From contig JAEZQV010000500.1 in NCBI GenBank assembly GCA_023441125.1, forward strand, positions 1-7,243: a stretch of DNA of 7,243 bases, written 5' to 3'. Shown in pieces: positions 1 through 6,579 of the stretch. Within the stretch, counting starts at the first letter, position 1, and each line of letters opens with the position of its first letter. The stretch is from Bacillota bacterium (GTDB lineage: Bacteria; Bacillota_C; Negativicutes; Sporomusales; Sporomusaceae). A program made the position numbers and the translations under genes. The notes under the pieces are model-generated. The model was not told the origin of the DNA. It made no database searches and was given only the letters and a program-made list of their open reading frames with translations.

Positions 1-498
1 TTGAACACTGTTGTGAATGATGTCTGCTTTTTGCTGTAATGTTGGTGAAATATTCATGCCGCCGTCGGTAATCATCAGCAGACGGTCAAAACCCGGCACC
101 TCATATACGGCCGTATGACTGAGAACCCTGCCGGTCCGCAAGCCTACTTCCTTATCGAGCACGGCTCTTAATAAATCGGCAGTGTTGATCAACCCTTTCA
201 TCAAGACATCCGCCTGACCGCTGGAAACCAGCGCTACTGCCCGGTAAGCCGCTTTCCGGTCATCCGGCTCATGAACCATATGCACATCATCCAGGCTGAC
301 CTTAAGTTTTTCTGCGGTAGCTTTTATTCTGTCAATGTCGCCAACCAGCGTAAATTCAGCAATCTTTTGCTCGTGCGCTCCCTGAACCGCTTCAAGAACT
401 GCCGCATCCTGCGCTGCAGCAACCGCCACCCGTTTAGGCGCCTTGTCTTTTACTGCACCAAGTATGTCTTCAAAGCTTTTCAGTGTTTTATCTGCCAA
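1..498 (-). CDS. ptb: Phosphate butyryltransferase / phosphate acetyltransferase family protein, N-terminal part
   Basis: Partial gene: 166 codons from the start to the window edge; the family is about 300 residues, so the C-terminal half is missing. The enzyme moves an acyl group between CoA and phosphate (for example butyryl-CoA to butyryl phosphate) in the cytoplasm, usually paired with an acyl kinase for ATP formation. Family-like stretches are VLMKGLINTADLLRAVL (about residues 98-114) and VLSHTAVYEVPGF followed by LLMITDGGMNISP (about 124-152), which resemble the Ptb pattern 'LSHxAxFEVP...TDAAMNIAP'. The start is TTG at 498 (MADKTLKSFEDILG), with Shine-Dalgarno AAGGAG at 515-510. It lies 6 nt after the ahbB stop, so it is probably co-translated with ahbB. 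Family membership is fairly sure; butyryl versus acetyl or branched-chain substrate cannot be decided, and whether a kinase gene follows is outside the window. Confidence 0.88.
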   Translation of the reverse strand, partial: MADKTLKSFEDILGAVKDKAPKRVAVAAAQDAAVLEAVQGAHEQKIAEFTLVGDIDRIKATAEKLKVSLDDVHMVHEPDDRKAAYRAVALVSSGQADVLMKGLINTADLLRAVLDKEVGLRTGRVLSHTAVYEVPGFDRLLMITDGGMNISPTLQQKADIIHNSVQ

Positions 499-504
499 TC
501 TTTT

Positions 505-990
505 TCACTCTCCTTGCGCATATTCGGGAAAATAGCTCATGCTGGTTTTCTTCCACTCGCGCGTGCTAAATAACAGAATATATTTATCCAGTCCGGCAGC
601 CTGGGCCAGTTCGCCGGCCAGTGCCCGGCACTCCTCGCGCGTATGCGCATGCAGCATGGTATAAAAATTGTAAGGCCAGGCCGGCTGGGCAACACGGGCA
701 TAACAATGCGTAACGACCCGGTAAGCCGACAGCAGTGAACCAACTTCAGCAAGACGTGCTTCCGGCACAATCCAGGCGCATAATGCATTCGCGGCGTAGC
801 CAACCTCCCGGTGCTTTAAAACAGCTCCCATTTTCCGGAGCTGACCGGATTGACGGTATTTATTAAGCCGGGTTAATAGCTCCTCTTCACTGATACCAAT
901 TCGGGCTGCCAATTGTTTATACGGTTCGGCCACTAACGGGAAATCACCTTGTAAAACGGCAATGATTTTCTTATCCAGGCAATCCAACAT
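505..990 (-). CDS. ahbB: Siroheme decarboxylase subunit beta, AhbB (Lrp/AsnC-like fold)
   Basis: 161 residues, complete. With AhbA it removes carboxyl groups of siroheme, giving 12,18-didecarboxysiroheme in the alternative haem (or haem d1) route of anaerobes; NirD/L/G/H proteins are close relatives. An N-terminal winged-helix segment (about 3-58, LDKKIIAVLQGDFPLV...QLRKMGAVLKH) is followed by an AsnC/RAM-like domain. AhbB-type signatures are HREVGYAANALCAW (60-73), THCYARVAQPAWPYNFYTMLH (about 94-114, with the W-P-Y-N core) and STREWKKTSMSYF (142-154). The WPYN segment and the K-K-x-S-M-x-Y-F tail separate it from AhbA and from true Lrp regulators. ATG at 990 has Shine-Dalgarno GAGGT at 1001-997, 6 nt away. 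It follows ahbA by 46 nt and is nearly contiguous with ptb. Automated annotation often calls such proteins Lrp/AsnC transcription factors; the pairing with AhbA argues for the enzyme subunit. Confidence 0.87.
   Translation of the reverse strand: MLDCLDKKIIAVLQGDFPLVAEPYKQLAARIGISEEELLTRLNKYRQSGQLRKMGAVLKHREVGYAANALCAWIVPEARLAEVGSLLSAYRVVTHCYARVAQPAWPYNFYTMLHAHTREECRALAGELAQAAGLDKYILLFSTREWKKTSMSYFPEYAQGE
510..515 (-). promoter_or_regulatory. Shine-Dalgarno of ptb inside the ahbB 3' end
   Basis: AAGGAG lies within the last codons of ahbB (…AQGE-stop), 11 nt before TTG 498. It supports the TTG start and implies that ribosomes finishing ahbB hand over to ptb. Confidence 0.7.
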
Positions 991-1002
991 AAAGACACCT
1001 CA

Positions 1003-1014
1003 CTGACTAGTCAG
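1003..1014. repeat. 12-bp perfect palindrome in the ahbA-ahbB gap
   Basis: CTGACTAGTCAG reads the same on both strands. It lies between the ahbA stop and the ahbB Shine-Dalgarno (1001-997). It has no loop, so it is better as a protein-binding dyad than as a stable RNA hairpin; chance is possible. Confidence 0.5.
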
Positions 1015-1036
1015 CACCGTAAAATTTTGATTATTC

Positions 1037-1486
1037 TTATAAATTGAATTCCACGCTGACTTTATATTTCTCAATGGCCGGAAGACTGATTAATCCGTCA
1101 ACGCCTTCCAGGATGCGGATAGACTCTAAAATTCTGTCCTGCTCAACCTGATCCGGCGTTAACAGTGTAAACCAGAGATTGTATTCCCCTTCACGCTCGT
1201 AGTTGTGTGTCACACCAGGATGGGCATTGATAGCCTGGGCAACCTCGGCAACCAGTTCCGGTTTTACCTTGGCGGCGGCCAAGGTGCTGACATAACCCAG
1301 GTAGGTGGAATCGAAGAAAGCGCCAAAACGCCGGATGTAACCCTGGTCTTTAAGCCAGTTCAACCGTTCCAGAACAGTATTTTCGTCCACATTCAGCCAC
1401 TCAGCCACCTGGGCAAAGGGTCTTGACGTAAGGGGCAATTTTGTTTGAATAATATTAAGCAGTTCTTTGTCAAAATGGGTCAGCAT
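1037..1486 (-). CDS. ahbA: Siroheme decarboxylase subunit alpha, AhbA (Lrp/AsnC-like fold)
   Basis: 149 residues, complete; partner of AhbB in siroheme decarboxylation. An N-terminal winged-helix segment (about 4-55, FDKELLNIIQTKLPLTSRPF...GYIRRFGAFFD) is followed by the RAM-like alpha/beta domain. The AhbA-type signature HPGVTHNYEREGEYNLWFTL (89-108) contains the conserved T-H-N-Y and Y-N-x-W-F-T-L pieces; the C-terminus reads ISLPAIEKYKVSVEFNL (133-149), matching the usual 'LPaxxxFKIxVxF' ending. The start is ATG 1486, preceded by a strong Shine-Dalgarno AGGAGG (1497-1492) at 5 nt. It comes 70 nt after ysxC, across a moderate hairpin. AhbC and AhbD, the radical-SAM enzymes that finish the haem route, are not in the window. 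A DNA-binding regulator role is the alternative but is less likely, because a second Lrp-like gene with the AhbB pattern follows directly. Confidence 0.88.
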   Translation of the reverse strand: MLTHFDKELLNIIQTKLPLTSRPFAQVAEWLNVDENTVLERLNWLKDQGYIRRFGAFFDSTYLGYVSTLAAAKVKPELVAEVAQAINAHPGVTHNYEREGEYNLWFTLLTPDQVEQDRILESIRILEGVDGLISLPAIEKYKVSVEFNL

Positions 1487-1491
1487 GCACG

Positions 1492-1497
1492 CCTCCT
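1492..1497 (-). promoter_or_regulatory. Shine-Dalgarno of ahbA (AGGAGG)
   Basis: Full AGGAGG 5 nt before ATG 1486. It is the strongest ribosome site in the left third of the window and supports the chosen start. Confidence 0.8.
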
Positions 1498-1513
1498 GGC
1501 CTTGACATAATTA

Positions 1514-1541
1514 AGTAAAGGGACAGCCGGCTGACTGTCCC
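1514..1541 (-). terminator. Hairpin between ysxC and ahbA, weak terminator or attenuator
   Basis: Minus-strand GGGACAG (1541-1535), 8-nt loop, CTGTCCC (1526-1520), then TTTACTTAA. The stem is 7 bp, but the U-tract is interrupted, so partial read-through from lonA-ysxC into ahbA is plausible. An overlapping 10-bp palindrome CAGCCGGCTG offers an alternative fold. No clear promoter for ahbA was found after it. Confidence 0.5.
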
Positions 1542-1556
1542 CTCCGTGTAACATTA

Positions 1557-2195
1557 TCATTTTATCAAAATGTTCTTAATAACGTCAAGAAGTTCATTGC
1601 GGCCGGTACCGTTGACAGCAGAGTAAGCAATAATGTGTCCCGCCGGATTTAGCTGCGGCAGGTCAATGCCGGTACTAATTGCCCGCACGTGCTGCTGCAC
1701 ACGGCTTTTGGCAATTTTATCGGCCTTGGTGGCGATTACCTGCACAGTAAGCCCATGTTCCATCAGCCAGCGGTAGACGTTAATATCGCTTTCCATCGGC
1801 GGATGCCGGACATCAATGAGCTGGCACACCAACTTTAACCGCGTCGAGGTATGCCAATATTCTTCAATAAACTTTGACCAGGTAGCCCGGGCGGTCTGCG
1901 CTCTTTTCGCATAACCGTAGCCAGGCAGGTCAACCAGCATAAATTCCAGCCTTGTATCGTCGGTCAGCTTGCCGGTAATACGAAAATAATTGATAGTCTG
2001 GGTCTTACCCGGTGTACCGCTGGTACGGGCGAGCCCATTACGCCGGCATAGCGAATTGATGAGCGATGATTTGCCGACATTGGAGCGGCCGATGAAGGCA
2101 ACTTCGCACAAATCACCTGCCGGATACTGGCTGGCATTGACAGCAGTGGCGACATAAGTGGCATTCACAACATTGAAAGCACCGGCATCAGCCAT
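1557..2195 (-). CDS. ysxC: Ribosome-biogenesis GTP-binding protein YsxC/YihA (EngB)
   Basis: 212 residues, complete. A TRAFAC-class GTPase needed for late assembly of the 50S subunit, acting in the cytoplasm on ribosome precursors; essential in B. subtilis and E. coli. All G motifs are visible: G1 GRSNVGKS (36-43), G2 within TSGTPGKTQ (58-66, Thr61), G3 DLPGYG (89-94), G4 TKAD (156-159) and G5 SAVNGTG (192-198). The [12 protein letters not shown] and DLPGYGYA stretches are diagnostic for the EngB subfamily, and the length is near the family norm of about 195-210. The ATG (2195-2193) lies inside the end of lonA, giving an 8-nt overlap. No good Shine-Dalgarno is at proper spacing, so translation is probably coupled to lonA. 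The lonA-ysxC linkage is the standard one in Bacillota. Confidence 0.97.
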   Translation of the reverse strand: MADAGAFNVVNATYVATAVNASQYPAGDLCEVAFIGRSNVGKSSLINSLCRRNGLARTSGTPGKTQTINYFRITGKLTDDTRLEFMLVDLPGYGYAKRAQTARATWSKFIEEYWHTSTRLKLVCQLIDVRHPPMESDINVYRWLMEHGLTVQVIATKADKIAKSRVQQHVRAISTGIDLPQLNPAGHIIAYSAVNGTGRNELLDVIKNILIK

Positions 2196-4509
2196 CCTTC
2201 TGCACCATGGCCGTTTTCAAAACTTCATCCATATGCTCGACAAGAATAAACTCCAGGTTCCGCTTTACGTTAACCGGAATCTCATCAATATCCCGTTTGT
2301 TTTCTTTTGGCAGCATGACTTTTTTGATCCCGGCCCGATGGGCGGCCAGTACTTTTTCCTTAATACCGCCGACCGGCAATACCCGCCCGCGCAGAGTAAT
2401 TTCTCCCGTCATGGCCACATCACTGCGGATGGCCTTGCCGGTTAGCGCCGAGGCAACGGCCGTAGCCATGGTGATGCCGGCGGACGGGCCGTCTTTGGGG
2501 ATAGCACCTTCGGGCAGGTGAATGTGGATATCCAGCTTTTCATGGAAATCCTCTTCAATGCCCAGTTCCTTGGCGCGTGAACGGATGTAGCTAAAGCCGG
2601 CCTGCGCCGATTCCTGCATTACATCCCCTAACTGGCCGGTTAAAGTAAGCTTACCCTTCCCTTTCATGGTAGATATTTCCACGGCCAGCACGTCGCCGCC
2701 CACTTCCGTCCAGGCCAGACCGGTCGCCACACCAACTTGGCTGGTTTGTTCCGCCTGCGCATGCCGGTATTTGGGCGCCCCCAGGAAAGTATGCAGGTTT
2801 TGAGCCGTAATCTTAATCAGCGGCCCCTGCTCCTGCACGATTTTGCGGGCTGCTTTCCGGCACAGATTGGCAATATTGCGCTCTAAGCTTCTAACGCCAG
2901 CCTCACGGGTATAATCCCGTATCACTTTCTGGATAGTGCCTTCGGAAAAAGAAATTCGCTTAGCTGTCAAACCATGATCTGTCGTTTGTTTCGGAATAAG
3001 ATACCGCTTGGCGATTTCAACCTTTTCCTCTTCCGTATAGCCGGCGATGCTGATTACTTCCATACGGTCCAGCAGCGGCCGCGGAATATTATGCATAACA
3101 TTCGCCGTCACTACCCAGAGCACTCTGGATAGATCGTATGGCAATTCAATATAATGATCACTGAAGGAATTATTCTGCTCAGGGTCAAGCACCTCGAGCA
3201 GTGCGGAAGACGGGTCACCCCGGAAGTCGGCGCTCATTTTATCAATCTCATCCAGGAGGAATACCGGGTTTTTGGAGCCGACGGTGCGCATACCTTGAAT
3301 TATCCGGCCAGGCAGCGCACCTACATACGTGCGGCGGTGGCCTCTGATTTCAGCCTCATCGCGGACGCCGCCCAGGGAAACCCGGACAAATTTTCGTTCC
3401 ATGGCCCGGGCAATCGATCGCGCCAAAGAGGTCTTGCCAACACCGGGCGGACCAACCAGGCATAAAATCGGTCCTTTCATTTTCTCCGTCAATTTCCGGA
3501 TGGACAAATATTCAAGGATCCGTTCCTTAACCTTTTCAAGACCGTAATGATCTTCGTCAAGTATGTTCTCAGCCACGGTGATATCCAGGCGGTCTGCGGT
3601 TTCCACCGTCCACGGCAGTGTCAGCAACCAGTCAAGATATGTACGGATAACACCGCTTTCCGCTACCATAGGCGGCATTTTTTCCAAACGGTCAATTTCT
3701 TTGTTTATTTTTTCGGCGACCTCTTTGGGCAGATTCTGTTCTTTAACCCGCTGCCGGTACTCTTCCACCTCCGCCGTACGTTCGTCTTTTTCTCCGAGTT
3801 CCTTTTGTATCGCCTTAAGTTGTTCACGCAGATAGTACTCTTTTTGCGTTTTTTCCATCTGCTTGCGAACCCGGACATGAATCTTCTTCTCCAGCTCAAG
3901 AATTTCCATCTCACGACCTAAAATTTCGCAGAGCCGTTCCAGCCGCTCAGTGATTGCCACTGCCTCCAGTAAGGTTTGTTTGTCTTCAATTTTTAGCGAT
4001 AAATGACTGGCAATTAAATCTGTCAGCCGGCCTGGTTCTTCCACCACAACAACTGAGACCAGCGTTTCCGGCGGTATCTTTTTACTCAATTTGACCCATT
4101 GCTCAAACTGGTTAATAGCAGTACGGGTAAGCGCCTCAATTTCCGGCGTTTTGGGCTCAACTTCAGTAAATTCACGAATCTGGACCTGATAATATGGGTC
4201 AAAGCTGATAAATTCTTGAATTTCACCCCGGTAGAGACCTTCTACCAGCACGCGGATCGTTCCGCCCGGCAATTTCAACAGTTGTTTAATCTCAGCGACC
4301 GTGCCCACATTAAAAATATCTTCAGGTTGCGGCGCATCATTCTGGGCATCCTTTTGTGTGGCCAACATAATCAATCGATCCTGCACCATTGCTTCTTCCA
4401 AGGCGCTGATTGATTTTTCCCGGCCAACATCCAAATGGATAATCATATATGGGAAAACTAAGATGCCCCTCAGCGGCAGGAGTGGTATAGTACGCCGTTT
4501 GTCTGCCAA
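2188..4509 (-). CDS. lonA: ATP-dependent Lon protease, LonA
   Basis: 773 residues from the chosen start. A cytoplasmic hexameric AAA+ serine protease that degrades misfolded and short-lived regulatory proteins. Domains in order: N-terminal LAN substrate-binding domain (about 5-205, [16 protein letters not shown] at its head), a charged long-helix region (about 200-240), an AAA+ module with Walker A GPPGVGKT (353-360), Walker B VFLLDEID (416-423) and sensor-2 region GVRSLER (about 538-544), then the protease domain with the Ser676-Lys719 dyad (KDGPSAG and GGIKEKV, 43 residues apart as in E. coli and B. subtilis Lon). TTG at 4509 is preferred: it has GGGAGG (4523-4518) at 8 nt, the protein then begins in register with the LAN domain, and length is normal. 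A longer in-frame GTG at 4572 would add 21 poorly Lon-like residues and lies upstream of the predicted promoter. The end overlaps ysxC. Confidence 0.97.
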   Translation of the reverse strand: MADKRRTIPLLPLRGILVFPYMIIHLDVGREKSISALEEAMVQDRLIMLATQKDAQNDAPQPEDIFNVGTVAEIKQLLKLPGGTIRVLVEGLYRGEIQEFISFDPYYQVQIREFTEVEPKTPEIEALTRTAINQFEQWVKLSKKIPPETLVSVVVVEEPGRLTDLIASHLSLKIEDKQTLLEAVAITERLERLCEILGREMEILELEKKIHVRVRKQMEKTQKEYYLREQLKAIQKELGEKDERTAEVEEYRQRVKEQNLPKEVAEKINKEIDRLEKMPPMVAESGVIRTYLDWLLTLPWTVETADRLDITVAENILDEDHYGLEKVKERILEYLSIRKLTEKMKGPILCLVGPPGVGKTSLARSIARAMERKFVRVSLGGVRDEAEIRGHRRTYVGALPGRIIQGMRTVGSKNPVFLLDEIDKMSADFRGDPSSALLEVLDPEQNNSFSDHYIELPYDLSRVLWVVTANVMHNIPRPLLDRMEVISIAGYTEEEKVEIAKRYLIPKQTTDHGLTAKRISFSEGTIQKVIRDYTREAGVRSLERNIANLCRKAARKIVQEQGPLIKITAQNLHTFLGAPKYRHAQAEQTSQVGVATGLAWTEVGGDVLAVEISTMKGKGKLTLTGQLGDVMQESAQAGFSYIRSRAKELGIEEDFHEKLDIHIHLPEGAIPKDGPSAGITMATAVASALTGKAIRSDVAMTGEITLRGRVLPVGGIKEKVLAAHRAGIKKVMLPKENKRDIDEIPVNVKRNLEFILVEHMDEVLKTAMVQKDG

Positions 4510-4517
4510 TATTGCTT

Positions 4518-4523
4518 CCTCCC
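4518..4523 (-). promoter_or_regulatory. Shine-Dalgarno of lonA (GGGAGG), supports TTG 4509
   Basis: GGGAGG sits 8 nt before TTG 4509, ideal spacing. The alternative GTG at 4572 has no such site, so this fixes the start used here. Confidence 0.8.
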
Positions 4524-4540
4524 TTCGGTAACCCGCGGTG

Positions 4541-4569
4541 AATGTATTCCCGAGTAGTAATAGTTTCAA
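4541..4569 (-). promoter_or_regulatory. Predicted sigma-A-type promoter of lonA
   Basis: Minus-strand TTGAAA (4569-4564), exactly 17 nt spacer, TACATT (4546-4541): 5 of 6 and 4 of 6 to the TTGACA/TATAAT consensus. Transcription would begin near 4534, leaving about 25 nt of leader that holds the lonA Shine-Dalgarno. No CIRCE repeat and no CtsR heptad repeat was seen here. Confidence 0.6.
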
Positions 4570-4624
4570 CACCGCTATTTAAAATATTCTGAGTCCCTGT
4601 TAAAAATCCTCTTATTTCCTGATT

Positions 4625-4667
4625 AAAGAAAAACAGCTTGCGTCGTGCCTTTAGCGAGGGCGCAAGC
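4625..4667 (-). terminator. Second terminator-like hairpin between lonB and lonA
   Basis: Minus-strand stem GCTTGCG (4667-4661) pairs with CGCAAGC (4642-4636) across an 18-nt loop that can pair weakly within itself. It is followed by TGTTTTTCTTT. Like the first hairpin its 3' arm runs into a CTGTTTT sequence. It may back up the first terminator or act on read-through transcripts toward lonA. Confidence 0.6.
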
Positions 4668-4706
4668 CGGTATCACTCTTATCCTTTTGGTGAAGGCTGT
4701 CTGCCT

Positions 4707-4735
4707 GGTAAAACAGCCGGGTCAGCAACCCGGCC
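4707..4735 (-). terminator. Intrinsic terminator directly after lonB
   Basis: Minus-strand stem GCCGGGT (4734-4728), loop TGCTG, and ACCCGGC (4722-4716), followed by TGTTTTACC. The stem is 7 bp, GC-rich, with a short loop and a partial U-tract, starting 6 nt after the lonB stop (4741). Confidence 0.8.
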
Positions 4736-4740
4736 AAGCA

Positions 4741-6435
4741 TTACACTTTATCCATACCAGCGGCGACCAGCACATCCGGCATAACGGCGGGTATGTCCGG
4801 CCTGAGCACTTCGCCAGTCTTAACCATGGCATATTGAAATGCTTGCGCCAACGTTTCCACCGGAATGATTTCAATCTCCATTTCTCTATATAATTCCTGC
4901 CAATTCTCGGCAGGAATTATAACCCGCCGTGCGCCTGCCTGCTTGGCAGCGGCAATTTTTGCACTCACACCGCCTACCGGTTTTATTAAGCCCCGAATCG
5001 AGATTTCCCCAGTCATCGCCACCGTGTTGTCAATCGGCGTATTATTCACCGCCGAATAAATAGCCACTGCCACGGTTACCCCGGCAGACGGGCCGTCAAC
5101 GGGAATTCCGCCGGGGAAATTCACATGTATGTCATACTTATGATATTCCAGCCCAAACTCTTTGGCTAATACCGTAAGTACATTATCAAGCGAACCTTTG
5201 GCCATACTCTTACGCCGTACTGTCTTACCCGGTGAGCCGATTTCCTCTTCATCAATGACACCGGTAACCGTCAGTTTGCCGGTGCCATAATTGTTAGGAA
5301 CTGCCGTGACCTCTAGTTCCATAAGCATGCCGATATTGGAGCCGTATACGGCCAACCCATTGACAACGCCTACCTGTGGCTTGACCGGTATTTTTTTCTC
5401 CGGCCGTGGACTGTATTGACCAAAATTGATAACCCATTCCACATCAGCCTGGGTAATGCTGCGTTCGGGCTTGCCACTGCTTTGCACGATACCGGCGGCA
5501 ATCTGGATGATATTTACAGCCTCCCGCCCGTTGGTAGCGTAGCGTTTGATGACCTCCAGAGCGTTGTCGCCAATCAGATAATCAATTTTCTTAGCGGCGT
5601 GCAGCGCTACTCTGCCAATTTCATCCGGCAACAGCGGCCGGAAGAATATTTCGACGCAGCGCGAACGAATGGCCGGCGGGATATCCTGCGGCATGCGGGT
5701 TGTGGCGCCAATCAGCCGGAAATCAGCCGGCAAGCCATTTTGAAATATATCATGAATATGTTGAGGAATATTGGTATCCTCACTATTGTAGTAAGAACTG
5801 TCCAGAAAGACTTTGCGGTCTTCCAGCACCTTTAATAGTTTATTCATTTGGATATGGTGAAGTTCACCGATCTCGTCAATAAATAGCACACCACCATGAG
5901 CTTTCGTCACTGCCCCTGGTTTTGGCTGGGGAATACCCGCCATGCCTAACTGGCCGGCGCCTTGATAAATTGGATCATGCACCGTGCCGATAAGCGGGTC
6001 GGCAATACCTCGTTCATCAAATCTTGCGGTGGTGGCATCAAGCTCTATGAACTGAGCTGACATTTTAAAGGGGGAATAGCCGCTGCGCCGGGCTTCATTC
6101 AATACCAATCGCGCTGCTGCCGTTTTCCCCACACCAGGCGGCCCGTAGATAAGTACATGTTGGGGATTGGCGCCGCACAGCGCAGCCCGCAGTGCCTTTA
6201 ATCCCTCTTCTTGACCAACAATTTCGGAAAAGTCGGTTGGCCGTGTCTTTTCAGCCAGTGGTTCGGTTAAGGATATCTCCCGCATTTTTTGCAGTTTGTC
6301 CATTTCTTTTCTGGATTCACGCTCTACTGCAACCTTGTTGCCTTGCTGTGATTTAAGCAGATTCCAAAAATAAAGCCCAATCACCACGGCAAAAAACAAC
6401 TGAATCACACTGATAATATTGACAGCATAATCCAA
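4741..6435 (-). CDS. lonB: Membrane-anchored ATP-dependent Lon-type protease, LonB
   Basis: 564 residues, close to B. subtilis LonB (about 550). An AAA+ serine protease without the LAN domain. A single N-terminal hydrophobic segment (about 5-27, VNIISVIQLFFAVVIGLYFW) should anchor it in the membrane, followed by a charged linker. The AAA+ module has Walker A GPPGVGKT (98-105), Walker B GGVLFIDEIG (181-190), sensor-1 region GATTR (243-247) and an arginine-finger candidate in RSRC (257-260). The C-terminal protease domain carries Ser450 in DGPSAG and Lys493 in GGVSAKIAAA, again 43 residues apart. The start is TTG at 6435 with Shine-Dalgarno AAGGAGG (6453-6447) at 11 nt; the resulting N-terminus matches the LonB pattern IQLFFxxxIGLYFWNLLK. 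In B. subtilis LonB is made in the forespore; the upstream region here has a compatible promoter-like element. It has its own terminator, so it is probably monocistronic. Confidence 0.96.
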   Translation of the reverse strand: MDYAVNIISVIQLFFAVVIGLYFWNLLKSQQGNKVAVERESRKEMDKLQKMREISLTEPLAEKTRPTDFSEIVGQEEGLKALRAALCGANPQHVLIYGPPGVGKTAAARLVLNEARRSGYSPFKMSAQFIELDATTARFDERGIADPLIGTVHDPIYQGAGQLGMAGIPQPKPGAVTKAHGGVLFIDEIGELHHIQMNKLLKVLEDRKVFLDSSYYNSEDTNIPQHIHDIFQNGLPADFRLIGATTRMPQDIPPAIRSRCVEIFFRPLLPDEIGRVALHAAKKIDYLIGDNALEVIKRYATNGREAVNIIQIAAGIVQSSGKPERSITQADVEWVINFGQYSPRPEKKIPVKPQVGVVNGLAVYGSNIGMLMELEVTAVPNNYGTGKLTVTGVIDEEEIGSPGKTVRRKSMAKGSLDNVLTVLAKEFGLEYHKYDIHVNFPGGIPVDGPSAGVTVAVAIYSAVNNTPIDNTVAMTGEISIRGLIKPVGGVSAKIAAAKQAGARRVIIPAENWQELYREMEIEIIPVETLAQAFQYAMVKTGEVLRPDIPAVMPDVLVAAGMDKV

Positions 6436-6446
6436 AATGTAATGAA

Positions 6447-6453
6447 CCTCCTT
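6447..6453 (-). promoter_or_regulatory. Shine-Dalgarno of lonB (AAGGAGG), supports the TTG start
   Basis: A near-perfect anti-16S match lies 11 nt before TTG 6435. No in-frame ATG or GTG lies in the right place, so this site decides the non-canonical start. Confidence 0.8.
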
Positions 6454-6493
6454 CCCCGGTAGCGATTTTAAGTGTTCTGCACGATCATGAATC

Positions 6494-6522
6494 TAGTATA
6501 GGCAATGCAAACTATTTTATCC
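6494..6522 (-). promoter_or_regulatory. Predicted lonB promoter, resembling forespore sigma-G/sigma-F type
   Basis: On the minus strand GGATA (6522-6518), a 17-nt spacer and TATACTA (6500-6494) lie about 60 nt before the lonB start. From memory, the B. subtilis sigma-G consensus is near GHATR-N17/18-CATWMTA; this fits 4 of 5 and 6 of 7 positions. As a sigma-A promoter the -10 (TATACT) is good but the -35 is poor. Given known forespore expression of lonB in B. subtilis, a forespore sigma is the favoured but unproven reading. Confidence 0.4.
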
Positions 6523-6533
6523 TGGCAAAACCC

Positions 6534-6558
6534 GGCAAGAAAGTTTACAAACCTTGCC
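6534..6558. repeat. Inverted repeat GGCAAG...CTTGCC upstream of the lonB promoter
   Basis: Six-bp arms GGCAAG (6534-6539) and CTTGCC (6553-6558) flank 13 nt that themselves contain GTTT and AAAC. It lies just upstream of the predicted lonB promoter and could be an operator or a chance hairpin. It has no convincing T-tract, so a terminator is unlikely. Confidence 0.35.
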
Positions 6559-6579
6559 CTTACCAGTGCCTGCACTTAT

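Noticed and set aside
505..1486. A pair of Lrp/AsnC transcription regulators
   Set aside because: The winged-helix start is shared, but THNYxRExEYNxWFTL and the CY...WPYN segment with KKxSMxYF are AhbA and AhbB signatures, and the paired arrangement fits the enzyme.
3154..3921. Several plus-strand open frames of 70-125 codons opposite lonA
   Set aside because: They lie antisense to a strongly conserved gene, have no recognisable domains or start signals, and are explained by the codon structure of lonA.
4510..4572. 21-residue N-terminal extension of LonA from GTG 4572
   Set aside because: It begins upstream of the predicted promoter -35, lacks a ribosome site and does not resemble the Lon N-terminus; TTG 4509 has ideal spacing to GGGAGG.
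4510..4740. Heat-shock operators (CIRCE or CtsR repeats) before lonA
   Set aside because: No TTAGCACTC-N9-GAGTGCTAA dyad and no tandem GGTCAAA heptads could be found in this gap or before lonB.
4679..4741. A 20-codon reading frame on the minus strand starting with ATG that overlaps the lonB stop (TAATG)
   Set aside because: No Shine-Dalgarno, it spans the lonB terminator hairpin, and its Pro/Gly-rich composition looks non-coding; a leader peptide cannot be supported.
5416..5835. 139-codon plus-strand open frame opposite lonB
   Set aside because: It is antisense to the conserved LonB AAA+ module, has no recognisable family and no convincing ribosome site.
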